DNA of 21,792 nt from a virus, in the IMG/VR virus record IMGVR_UViG_3300022905_000072, positions 1 to 21,792 of that record; one strand, 5' to 3'. The translations under genes and the position numbers were made by a program. Below the pieces are notes generated by a model. The model had not been told where the DNA came from and searched no databases. It worked only from the letters and a program-made list of their open reading frames with translations. Shown here in pieces: positions 15,666 to 21,792 of the stretch; positions within the stretch are counted from its first letter, which is position 1; each line of letters opens with the position of its first letter.

Positions 15666-16892
15666 CTAAAACATTTTATTTTGTGATTTATTTCCTTTGA
15701 TAAAAGACATATCATTATTATCATCGGAATCGTCATCTTTAAAGAATGACGCCTTAAAAGAATTATCAATCTCTTTGGCATATTCAGTTCCTTCCAATAA
15801 AGATTTCATAGTTGAAATGGACTTTAACTGTAATCCTTTAAGATTTAATTTTGATTCAACAGATTTAAACATTTCATCAAGAATACCCTCTGGGATTGAT
15901 TCCGCGGCAAGAACCATAAGGTTTACATTAGACTTAATATTAGAAATGATTTGCTCTCGGCTCATATGCTTGGCATTCATAACTCGCACAGTCATATTTG
16001 CCAGGTCAGTAACATACTCATCATTATAAAGATACATATGAGAAAGATGGCCATGCTTTTCCTTAAACTCTGCAATAATAGCAGTTGCCTTTTTCTCACT
16101 GATACCGTATCTGCGATTTTTAGAAGTATAGTAATATGCAGGAGGTACATTATCACCAGCATCACCAGTAAGAACTTTACGGAAGCGGAAGTCTTCAGGA
16201 TCAACTTCTATAATAGATACCTTTTTCTTACGGACCAATTCTTTAAGTAATTTCTTAGCTTGATTTTCTGGTGAGACTGACGTTTTGAGTACATCAAATA
16301 CATTATCAGAAGATTCTTCAGTATTTTCAGTATTCATCCACTCAGAAAAACCTTGATAAGTATACAGCTTCTTATGAGCAGGTGAAAACAGAATAGTATG
16401 AGTGTTATTGTTTTTACTCTTATCAACTAATTGGACAAGGTCTCTATCACCAGTAAACATAATTACTGATTTATCATTTGCAAGAGATTCAGTATTCCAT
16501 GCATACATAAGATCATCACCTTCAGCGCCATCAATTTTAGAAATAATAACACCCTGTTTAGATAAGATAGAAATAAAATCAGATGTAGCCTTTGAGAAAT
16601 TATCCCAGTTAATGTTACTGTCTTGTTTACGATTACCCTTATAATCGGCTTCTGGGTAAAAGTCCTTTCTCCATGATCTTGAATCTACAGTCCACACAAT
16701 TTTATCAATAAGACCTTCAAAAAGCCTAACTTGATATGCAAAATCTGTTGCGAGCTTTTTTACAAAAGACTGAACGTCTTCATCAGTTCCTAGTAAACCT
16801 GCCTTTTTGGATCTACTTGGAATTACATAGAGGGTTCTAAATAAAAAATAATTGCCATCTATAACAAAAGTATGTCTACCTGTTTTTTTCAT
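15666..16892 (-). CDS. rnh: 5'-3' exonuclease, RNase H / FEN family (T4 Rnh-like)
   Basis: A 408-residue FEN/PIN-type nuclease that should remove RNA primers and 5' flaps from lagging-strand fragments. The acidic metal sites are intact: D12 in FVIDGNYFLF, D70 in WTVDSR, E124-D126-D127 in DGAEGDDL, D149 and D151 in FTGDRDL, D244 and D247 in LTGDAGDN. The helix-hairpin-helix-like segment after D247 (RYGISEKKATAIIAEF) would bind duplex DNA. A basic arch region with Y-K-G-N-R-K-Q lies near 84-90. It is about 100 residues longer than T4 RNase H (305); an insert at 180-225 and an acidic C-tail (DDDSDDNND) account for this. The tail end DMSFIKGNKSQNKMF may dock a clamp or SSB partner. It lies near gene 44, consistent with a replication cluster. 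Confidence 0.9.
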   Translation of the reverse strand: MKKTGRHTFVIDGNYFLFRTLYVIPSRSKKAGLLGTDEDVQSFVKKLATDFAYQVRLFEGLIDKIVWTVDSRSWRKDFYPEADYKGNRKQDSNINWDNFSKATSDFISILSKQGVIISKIDGAEGDDLMYAWNTESLANDKSVIMFTGDRDLVQLVDKSKNNNTHTILFSPAHKKLYTYQGFSEWMNTENTEESSDNVFDVLKTSVSPENQAKKLLKELVRKKKVSIIEVDPEDFRFRKVLTGDAGDNVPPAYYYTSKNRRYGISEKKATAIIAEFKEKHGHLSHMYLYNDEYVTDLANMTVRVMNAKHMSREQIISNIKSNVNLMVLAAESIPEGILDEMFKSVESKLNLKGLQLKSISTMKSLLEGTEYAKEIDNSFKASFFKDDDSDDNNDMSFIKGNKSQNKMF

Positions 16893-16922
16893 ATAGTGTG
16901 TATTTTATTTAAATATAACAGG

Positions 16923-17087
16923 TTATGGTTTAGATTGAAAGTTATCATCCATAAATTTATTTTCTAATTCAATAATGTTCAAATTAGGATACTCTGTCTT
17001 TAACCATTTAAACCTTCTAACTGCATCTCCTAACGTATAATTATTAGGATATTCTTTAATAAGTAATTCTAAAAATTCTGGTGTCAT
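16923..17087 (-). CDS. Small hypothetical protein, 54 residues
   Basis: A short frame that starts at an ATGA overlap with the clamp-loader stop codon (ATG at 17087, TGA ending 17084) and stops at 16923. It reads MTPEFLELLIKEYPNNYTLG, then DAVRRFKWLKTEYPNLNIIE and a short acidic tail. Two repeated E-Y-P-N elements about 21 residues apart suggest two helices of similar design. The tight ATGA coupling, normal residue composition and lack of any other use for the 165 bases argue that it is real. It is far too short to be gp62, although gp62 is the usual gene after 44. Function unknown; association with the clamp loader is inferred only from coupling. Confidence 0.68.
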   Translation of the reverse strand: MTPEFLELLIKEYPNNYTLGDAVRRFKWLKTEYPNLNIIELENKFMDDNFQSKP

Positions 17088-18046
17088 GCTCCATTAACTA
17101 TTGTTTGTAATTCATATATACACGCAAGCATTGATACAGCAGGATCAATTACAAGTTGACGTTGAGATTGGTATTTTGCTACTGTTACAATTATTTGTGG
17201 TATAAATTGAATATATGATTGTCTATCTTGTTTTATAAATTCTATAAATTCAGCACCTAATGAAGAAAGTACGTCATCTGTTCTATTGGCATAATTAGAT
17301 AGCATATATTGATAATTTTTAACAGGATCTTCACCATCTATTACCAAATCATAAATATCTCTATACACCGAACTAAACTTCTTAATATCATCAACAGTTA
17401 TTGTTTCTAAGCCTTGTGATTTAAAACCTTGTAACTGATTTAACATATTTCTTAAATCAGGGAATTTTCTTTTTACTAACTCCACCGCTGCATGTTTATC
17501 TATTCCAATACCTTCTTCTTTACAGATTTGAAAAACTCTCATAATGTAGCTTTTCATTATTTCGGTTTCTTCTTCTTTGGAAAAATCAAAATCAATCATT
17601 TCAAATCTTGATTGTATTGGATCAGGTACTTTGTTAATGTAATTACATGTTGCAATAAATCTTGCATTAACATTAAATTGATCCATAGTAGCTCTCAATG
17701 CTTTAAAGAATTGGTCAGACACACCATCAATCTCATCAAGAATAATAACCTTCATTTTCCCAGGTTCATCCATGATAGAACGATTAGCACAAAAGTCTGT
17801 AATTCTATTTCTAACAACATCAACAGAGGTATCAGTTGATGCATTAATGTAAAGATAAGGGTGCTTAAAGTGTTTTACTAATGCCTTAGCAGCTGAAGTT
17901 TTGCCAGTCCCTGGGCTACCATGTAATAATAAATGTTGGTAAACACCTTTACTTAATTTATCGCCTACTCTTTTTGGGGTTATGAGATCATCTAGAGACT
18001 GTGGTCTGTACTTTTCAGTCAAAAGTATGTTTTGCATATTTTTCAT
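17084..18046 (-). CDS. 44: Sliding-clamp loader ATPase subunit (T4 gp44-like)
   Basis: AAA+ ATPase of the RFC type that, with gp62, opens and loads the gp45 clamp for DNA polymerase. From ATG at 18046 it is 320 residues, against 319 for T4 gp44. Walker A GSPGTGKT is at 43-50, Walker B IILDEIDG at 101-108, sensor 1 ATCNY at 132-136, and the arginine-finger S-R-F (replacing S-R-C) at 146-148. The N-terminal T-E-K-Y-R-P is the standard RFC box. The frame extends to an ATG at 18076, but those ten residues add nothing conserved and would cover the promoter-like motif. A third ATG at 18037 is also possible. The gene diverges from the plus-strand gene at 18120. Confidence 0.95.
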   Translation of the reverse strand: MKNMQNILLTEKYRPQSLDDLITPKRVGDKLSKGVYQHLLLHGSPGTGKTSAAKALVKHFKHPYLYINASTDTSVDVVRNRITDFCANRSIMDEPGKMKVIILDEIDGVSDQFFKALRATMDQFNVNARFIATCNYINKVPDPIQSRFEMIDFDFSKEEETEIMKSYIMRVFQICKEEGIGIDKHAAVELVKRKFPDLRNMLNQLQGFKSQGLETITVDDIKKFSSVYRDIYDLVIDGEDPVKNYQYMLSNYANRTDDVLSSLGAEFIEFIKQDRQSYIQFIPQIIVTVAKYQSQRQLVIDPAVSMLACIYELQTIVNGA

Positions 18047-18061
18047 AAAATAAGATAGATT

Positions 18062-18073
18062 TATTTTTATATG
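18062..18073 (-). promoter_or_regulatory. Promoter-like motif CATATAAAAATA before gene 44
   Basis: Reverse-strand CATATAAAAATA, preceded by G, ends 16 bases upstream of the chosen gene 44 start (18046). It matches the gp62-like leader motif in 11 of 12 positions. It lies in the divergent region shared with the plus-strand gene, whose own promoter I could not recognise. Confidence 0.42.
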
Positions 18074-18119
18074 CAAAAAAAGGATAAGGTTTCAAATCAA
18101 ATAAATAAAAAAATCTGCA

Positions 18120-18908
18120 ATGAGAAGAGTAAGAAAAATTAAGAAAACTGTAGTAATTACATTGCCTAAAGACAATTCTTCAAATCAACCTTCACAGATA
18201 ACCAGAGGGTCTGTTAAAAAGAATGTAGTTAAAAAGGTAGTTTCGCCAGCACAAATGAAAGGAGGTAAAAATAAACCTGTGCCTTATGTTACACCTAAAG
18301 TGTTTAAAAAGGTTAGTCCTATATGGAAAGGGCAAACTGTTTATCTTATAGGTGGAGGTCCATCCCTTAAAGGGTTTGACTGGAATAGATTAAGAAACAA
18401 AAAAAGCATTGCCATTAATAAAGCCATAAAGTTTTGGCCAGAAGCTGATGCTATGTATTGGACAGATGGTAGAGTTTGGACCTGGTTAGAAAAAGAAATT
18501 AATAATTACAAAGGATTAAAATTTACCATTAGGCCTAGGCAATACTCTAACGATGTTCATATTCTTAAAAGAGGAAGAAAATTTGGATTTGAGGAATCTC
18601 CTGATACATTGGCTCATGGTAATAATAGCGGATATGCAGCTATTAATTTAGCAATTCACTTAGGAGCCAAACGAATAGTCTTATTAGGTTATGATATGGG
18701 AAACGACGGTAAGTCTAGTCATTTTCATGATGGGTATCCTACTGCTGCAACCGGCGAAAATATTTATAAGAATCAATTTTTACCAGGATTTGAAATTCTA
18801 AAAAATGAGTTAAAAGGTAAAGACATTCAAATATTTAATGCATGCCTTACAAGTAAACTTAACACATTTAAAAAGATATCAATAGAAGAAGCATTATCTT
18901 TTAGATGA
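18120..18908 (+). CDS. Rossmann-like MptE/DUF115 or GT42-type transferase-like protein
   Basis: The only plus-strand gene, 262 residues. The first 70 residues are very basic, with repeated K-K and V-V-K-K patterns. The folded part begins at TVYLIGGGPSLKGF (about 73-86), a glycine-rich nucleotide-binding turn. It continues with IAINKAIKFWPEAD and Y-W-T-D-G-R, then the second signature NNSGYAAINLAIHLGAKRIVLLGYDMG (168-194, in two adjacent blocks). This pattern is shared by MptE-like/DUF115 proteins and CST-type (GT42) sialyltransferases, so transfer onto a sugar or pyrophosphate chemistry is possible. The basic tail could bind nucleic acid or a membrane surface. The gene diverges from gene 44 and overlaps the 3' end of the zinc-ribbon gene by 15 bases. 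No terminator separates the two. The leader is A-rich with no clear ribosome site. Confidence 0.6.
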   Translation: MRRVRKIKKTVVITLPKDNSSNQPSQITRGSVKKNVVKKVVSPAQMKGGKNKPVPYVTPKVFKKVSPIWKGQTVYLIGGGPSLKGFDWNRLRNKKSIAINKAIKFWPEADAMYWTDGRVWTWLEKEINNYKGLKFTIRPRQYSNDVHILKRGRKFGFEESPDTLAHGNNSGYAAINLAIHLGAKRIVLLGYDMGNDGKSSHFHDGYPTAATGENIYKNQFLPGFEILKNELKGKDIQIFNACLTSKLNTFKKISIEEALSFR

Positions 18909-19385
18909 TCTGCGTACATAAGTGAGAAACTCCCTTTGTTCACCTTTTAGAAGAGATTTACAGTGTTTAGTAAATTTAATGGACGAATCTATTATCCTTT
19001 GATCGACCCTTTTATTCCGTGAGTTATGTGCCTCTGAGCATTTCTTACATACAAAGTTTTCAACCTTTTTAGAATCCATCCGGGATTTAATTTCTACTTT
19101 ACAGATTCCACAATTCCAATCTACTAAATCGGAGTCTTTTTCTAATTCTTTAATATTTGTAAAGGTTTCTCTAAAAGGATTCCAAAGGATACGGTTAGGA
19201 TTTTTTTCATGCTCATTCATATCCTCAACCTTAAAGATAACTTCAAATGCCTGAATATCAGAATCCAACCATTTAAGATAATTATTCTCTATCATAAATC
19301 GTTGCTTTAAAGGAGGCAGATTCTCTAATAGAATACCATGCCTCCTTTTATACCATCCAAAGTTTATCTTACGGACTTTATACAT
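18894..19385 (-). CDS. Zinc-ribbon protein of unknown function
   Basis: A 163-residue basic protein. C92-x2-C95 and C113-x2-C116 (NCGICKVEIK and FVCKKCSEAH) form a CX2C-X17-CX2C zinc ribbon. The N-terminal 90 residues are hydrophobic/basic with several aromatic residues (FGWYKRRHG, YLKWLDSD). The C-terminal 45 residues are strongly basic. It overlaps the coiled-coil gene by three bases (ATG at 19385, stop ending 19378 inside TATAA) and converges with the plus-strand gene. Zinc ribbons of this shape are common in phage transcription accessory and nuclease-related proteins, but I see no HNH or sigma-factor motif. Expression is probably by read-through from the coiled-coil gene. Confidence 0.65.
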   Translation of the reverse strand: MYKVRKINFGWYKRRHGILLENLPPLKQRFMIENNYLKWLDSDIQAFEVIFKVEDMNEHEKNPNRILWNPFRETFTNIKELEKDSDLVDWNCGICKVEIKSRMDSKKVENFVCKKCSEAHNSRNKRVDQRIIDSSIKFTKHCKSLLKGEQREFLTYVRRSSKR

Positions 19386-20472
19386 TCTTCATTAACCTTC
19401 TAAACTTTTCGGAAACAGATTCCTCAAGCGGTTGAAATGATTCGTTAGGTTTTGATAAATTTGCTAATTGCTTTTTAGCATCAGCTTCCTTTTTCTTAAG
19501 TTCAGCAATATCTTCTTTACTATCTTCGATTGCCTTTTGTAATTTTTGAACCTGTTCTTCTGAACCTCTACCAGTTTTTAAATCTCTTTTGGCCTGTTCT
19601 AAATCTTTAACAGCTTTATTCATAGTAGTTCGTTCAGCTTCTATGTTATCATTATAGGCTTTAATATCAGCTTCTAATTTTGCAGTAGGATCATCAGGAG
19701 TTTTATCTAAATCCTGTATCTTTTTCATAACTTCTCCTATGTCATCACCAAGCCCTTGTACTAATTCAGTATTACCTTCAGCCTTAGCTTTTTTCTGTTG
19801 TGCTTGTTTAAATTTGATTTCAGCTTGAAGTTTAGCCTTTTCATCATCACCGTCTTTAACTGCGTCATATGCTGCCTTTGCTTTATCTACTTCTTTTTGT
19901 GCATCTTCTACAGCTTTCTTTTTAGCATCGCCCTGAGGATCTTCATTTTTACCAACATCATCTACTTTCTGTGTAGCCGGTTCATTCTTTTGTTGTGGCT
20001 CTTCCTTTGCAGAAGATTCATAATCCTTAAGATCACTTTGAGCATCGGCGGCTCTTTTGTTAAGTTTTTGAATTCTAACTTTTAGTTGTTTAGTTTCTTC
20101 GGCATCTGCTGATTTAAGTGCAGTTTCTGCTGCTGCTACATTTGCTTTAGTTGTAGCAAGAGTTACAACTTTTTTAAGACCATCTGTGGTAGCCAAATCT
20201 TTCATTCTCTGATTAATAGCACTTGCTTTATCTTTAAGGGCCTGATTCTTTGCAGCATTAGCAGCCTTAAGAGTATCCATTGCCTTTTTATCTAAGTCAC
20301 CTTTAGATGCTTGCTTTTTCTTTTCAAAGTCAACATTATTTAAAGCCTGTTGTACTTTAGCCTGTTGATACTTTTTAGCATTATTTTTAATCTTTACAAA
20401 TTTAACAGGACTACCTAATGCAGCTCCAATATTTTCATTTACAAATTCATCGTATGATTTTACCTTTCTCAT
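19378..20472 (-). CDS. Coiled-coil internal head or scaffold protein candidate
   Basis: A 364-residue, lysine/glutamate/alanine-rich protein, mostly long coiled coil (about 35-165 and 185-335) with a glutamine/proline-rich hinge near 155-170. The N-terminus reads MRKVKSYDEFVNEN. T4 internal head proteins begin MKTYQEFIAEA, a capsid-targeting peptide cut after E by the gp21 prohead protease. The match in spacing (Y-x-E-F-x-x-E) predicts cutting after E13. The C-terminus has a similar charged element, FQPLEESVSEKFRRLM. The gene follows the capsid gene after a terminator and its own promoter-like motif, so it should be expressed independently with late genes. The likely role is prohead core or injected internal protein; a tail coiled-coil protein is the alternative. 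Confidence 0.55.
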   Translation of the reverse strand: MRKVKSYDEFVNENIGAALGSPVKFVKIKNNAKKYQQAKVQQALNNVDFEKKKQASKGDLDKKAMDTLKAANAAKNQALKDKASAINQRMKDLATTDGLKKVVTLATTKANVAAAETALKSADAEETKQLKVRIQKLNKRAADAQSDLKDYESSAKEEPQQKNEPATQKVDDVGKNEDPQGDAKKKAVEDAQKEVDKAKAAYDAVKDGDDEKAKLQAEIKFKQAQQKKAKAEGNTELVQGLGDDIGEVMKKIQDLDKTPDDPTAKLEADIKAYNDNIEAERTTMNKAVKDLEQAKRDLKTGRGSEEQVQKLQKAIEDSKEDIAELKKKEADAKKQLANLSKPNESFQPLEESVSEKFRRLMKNV

Positions 20473-20488
20473 TACTATATTTTGATTT

Positions 20489-20501
20489 TATTATATATTA
20501 G
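20489..20501 (-). promoter_or_regulatory. Late-promoter-like motif CTAATATATAATA
   Basis: Reverse-strand CTAATATATAATA, the same 13-mer found at 4226-4238. Its AATATATAA core ends 19 bases upstream of ATG at 20472. It begins 13 bases after the T tract of the capsid-gene terminator, an arrangement nearly the same as at the tail tube. Confidence 0.52.
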
Positions 20502-20513
20502 AGATATTAAAAC

Positions 20514-20542
20514 AAAAAAGGTCCGCCTTTCGGCGAACCTTT
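20514..20542 (-). terminator. Rho-independent terminator after the major capsid gene
   Basis: On the minus strand an 11-bp stem (AAAGGTTCGCC with GGCGGACCTTT, one T-G wobble) closed by a GAAA tetraloop runs into a six-T tract. It starts about 30 bases after the capsid stop at 20571. The stable tetraloop and GC-rich stem stand out against the AT-rich surroundings. Confidence 0.92.
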
Positions 20543-20570
20543 CTTAAAGTATTTATATACCTAAATAGAA

Positions 20571-21792
20571 TTAGATGATCGATACAGAAGCACCGAATGC
20601 GAATCCTACAGTGTAGTACATAGTTTCTGGGTGGAATCCAGCGTCTACTAAAGTGAATCTAGATTTAACCGCGATTTTAGGAGCCATAGTTCCTTCTGCG
20701 ATTGTTTCAACAGATTCAGCCATTAAGTAAGGCATGAATACCAAACCAGGAGAATTACCATCACCTTTTCTACCTACAGCAACTCTATAGTCAGTCCAAG
20801 CCATGTTTGGATCAACATAAATAGTTACACCAGCCAAAGCACCGATTGGATATAAAGATCCGCCGGCTTGGTTGATTGTATTTGATAGTGGGTAAGGTAC
20901 GAAACCTGCGATATCCTGAAGTGCCGTAGCAATTTCCCCAGAACATACTGCGAAGGTAGCAGGACCTCTACGACCTCTTGTTGCGATCAAGTTAGAAGCA
21001 GCAAGAATCTTAGTATACAATCTACGTTGTAATGATCCTTGTGTTTCACCACCTGTTCCTACCAACGTCTTATTCAATGTATAAGTTACGTTAGTGTTAG
21101 TTCCATTACCTGGACCTAAGTTTACAGTAGCAGTAGCAGCATCAGCAGCATTACCTAAGTAAATAGATAAGTTCAATCCATCAACAGCGTTTACATTAGT
21201 TGAATTTTGAGCTCCATTTCTGAAGATTCTATCCAAGATGTATTTGTTGATTGACTGAGTTAACTCATTAACCAATACAGCTTCTACTTGAGCAACTGCA
21301 TCAATTCCGAATTGCTTAAGATCTTGAACTTGCTCTCTGGTCACAGCGGCAGCAACTTGGTAAGTCTTAGCAGCAACTGACTTGTTAAACAAGCTTAATC
21401 CCATAATGTTATCCGGAGTGGCTTCACCTACACCTCTTTGGTAAGGATCAGTTCCATCAATAGATTCATTAGTAAAGGTAGGAGCACCGTTTAATGGGTT
21501 GTTATCTTCAAAAGCATTACCGGAGAATCCAGGAATGTGATCTTCTAAAGCTTTAACATACTCAGCAGCACCGTCCCAAGTACCAACTACATCACCAGCT
21601 TGAGCAGCAGCAGCATCATAGAAATTTACAGCGTTTGCAACAGCTTCGTAAATAGCTTCATAACCTTCTTCACCTTGAGCGAAAGAACCTGCAGTAGTTG
21701 GATCTAAAGTACCGTTACCTCTTACACGGAAGATTGCGTAACCGTCAATTCTAGATTTTCCTACGTAAGTTAATTCGTAAGATGCGCCTTCA
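20571..21792 (-). CDS. 23: Major capsid protein (T4 gp23-like), 5' end outside window
   Basis: The frame is open from the right edge, so the N-terminus is missing; 406 residues are visible, from EGASYELTYVGKSRIDGYAI. Features of the HK97-fold T4 group include V-T-R-E-Q-V-Q-D-L-K-Q-F-G-I-D followed by E-L-T-Q-S-I-N-K-Y-I, matching the gp23 helix E-L-A-Q-D-L-K-x-x-x-G-L-D. A central acidic loop segment and an end with AVKSRFTLVDAGFHPETMYY also fit. T4 gp23 is 521 residues before cleavage of its 65-residue leader, so about 100 residues plus any leader lie outside. An internal ATG at 21404 is not the start because conserved coding continues upstream. Low use of rare codons and a strong terminator fit very high expression. 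The GroES-like gene in this window probably assists its folding, as gp31 does in T4. Confidence 0.88.
   Translation of the reverse strand, partial: EGASYELTYVGKSRIDGYAIFRVRGNGTLDPTTAGSFAQGEEGYEAIYEAVANAVNFYDAAAAQAGDVVGTWDGAAEYVKALEDHIPGFSGNAFEDNNPLNGAPTFTNESIDGTDPYQRGVGEATPDNIMGLSLFNKSVAAKTYQVAAAVTREQVQDLKQFGIDAVAQVEAVLVNELTQSINKYILDRIFRNGAQNSTNVNAVDGLNLSIYLGNAADAATATVNLGPGNGTNTNVTYTLNKTLVGTGGETQGSLQRRLYTKILAASNLIATRGRRGPATFAVCSGEIATALQDIAGFVPYPLSNTINQAGGSLYPIGALAGVTIYVDPNMAWTDYRVAVGRKGDGNSPGLVFMPYLMAESVETIAEGTMAPKIAVKSRFTLVDAGFHPETMYYTVGFAFGASVSII

Noticed and set aside
15951-16250. Overlapping open frames on both strands within the exonuclease gene
   Set aside because: The intact FEN active-site residues establish the minus-strand 408-residue frame; the others have no motifs.
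18047-18076. Longer N-terminus for the clamp-loader ATPase
   Set aside because: The added ten residues are not part of the RFC box, and the stretch contains the promoter-like element; the shorter form equals the T4 length.
1-21792. tRNA genes, CRISPR arrays, insertion sequences and attachment sites
   Set aside because: Gaps are too short and I saw no cloverleaf, regular short repeats, transposase or integrase.

Overview
The window looks like part of the genome of a T4-like contractile-tailed phage (myovirus). Recognisable T4-type genes are the major capsid protein (23), small and large terminase (16, 17), tail sheath (18), tail tube (19), sliding-clamp loader (44, probably 62) and an RNase H/FEN-type exonuclease (rnh). 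The DNA is AT-rich. The start codons examined sit in A/T-rich leaders with no clear Shine-Dalgarno sequence, which suggests, but does not prove, a Bacteroidota host. All genes but one read on the minus strand, so gene order is best followed from high to low coordinates.

Layout, right to left. (a) Head block: a 5'-truncated major capsid gene ends at an intrinsic terminator. A fresh promoter follows, then a 364-residue coiled-coil protein whose N-terminus resembles the T4 capsid-targeting peptide, and a zinc-ribbon protein. (b) A lone plus-strand gene at 18120-18908 for a Rossmann-like MptE/DUF115 or GT42-type protein, convergent with the zinc-ribbon gene and divergent from gene 44. (c) Replication and modification block, 13100-18046: clamp-loader ATPase, a 54-residue protein, FEN-like exonuclease, GT-A glycosyltransferase, gp62-like clamp-loader subunit, an unknown protein and a methyltransferase-like protein. 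(d) Morphogenesis block, 4302-13073: a two-helix membrane protein, a 651-residue virion protein with a lectin-like domain, small terminase, a GroES-like co-chaperonin, large terminase, a very large tail sheath and the tail tube, ending at an intrinsic terminator. (e) Tail-length block, 1-4203: a GIY-YIG endonuclease with a ribbon-helix-helix tail, a tail-assembly chaperone that appears to be extended by a +1 ribosomal frameshift at CTT TAA, and a long hydrophobic, repeat-bearing tape-measure-like gene that runs off the left edge.

The genes are packed tightly, mostly overlapping or abutting. The longest non-coding gaps are about 98 bases (4204-4301 and 20473-20570), each holding a terminator followed by a promoter-like motif. 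A 9-mer AATATATAA (8 of 9 before the sheath gene) precedes six late-type genes. A different motif, CATATAAAWATA, precedes the two clamp-loader genes, suggesting two promoter classes. I see no tRNA genes, CRISPR arrays or insertion sequences. The strongest leads for new biology are the predicted frameshift, the co-chaperonin lodged between the terminase subunits, the capsid-targeting-like protein and the two promoter classes.
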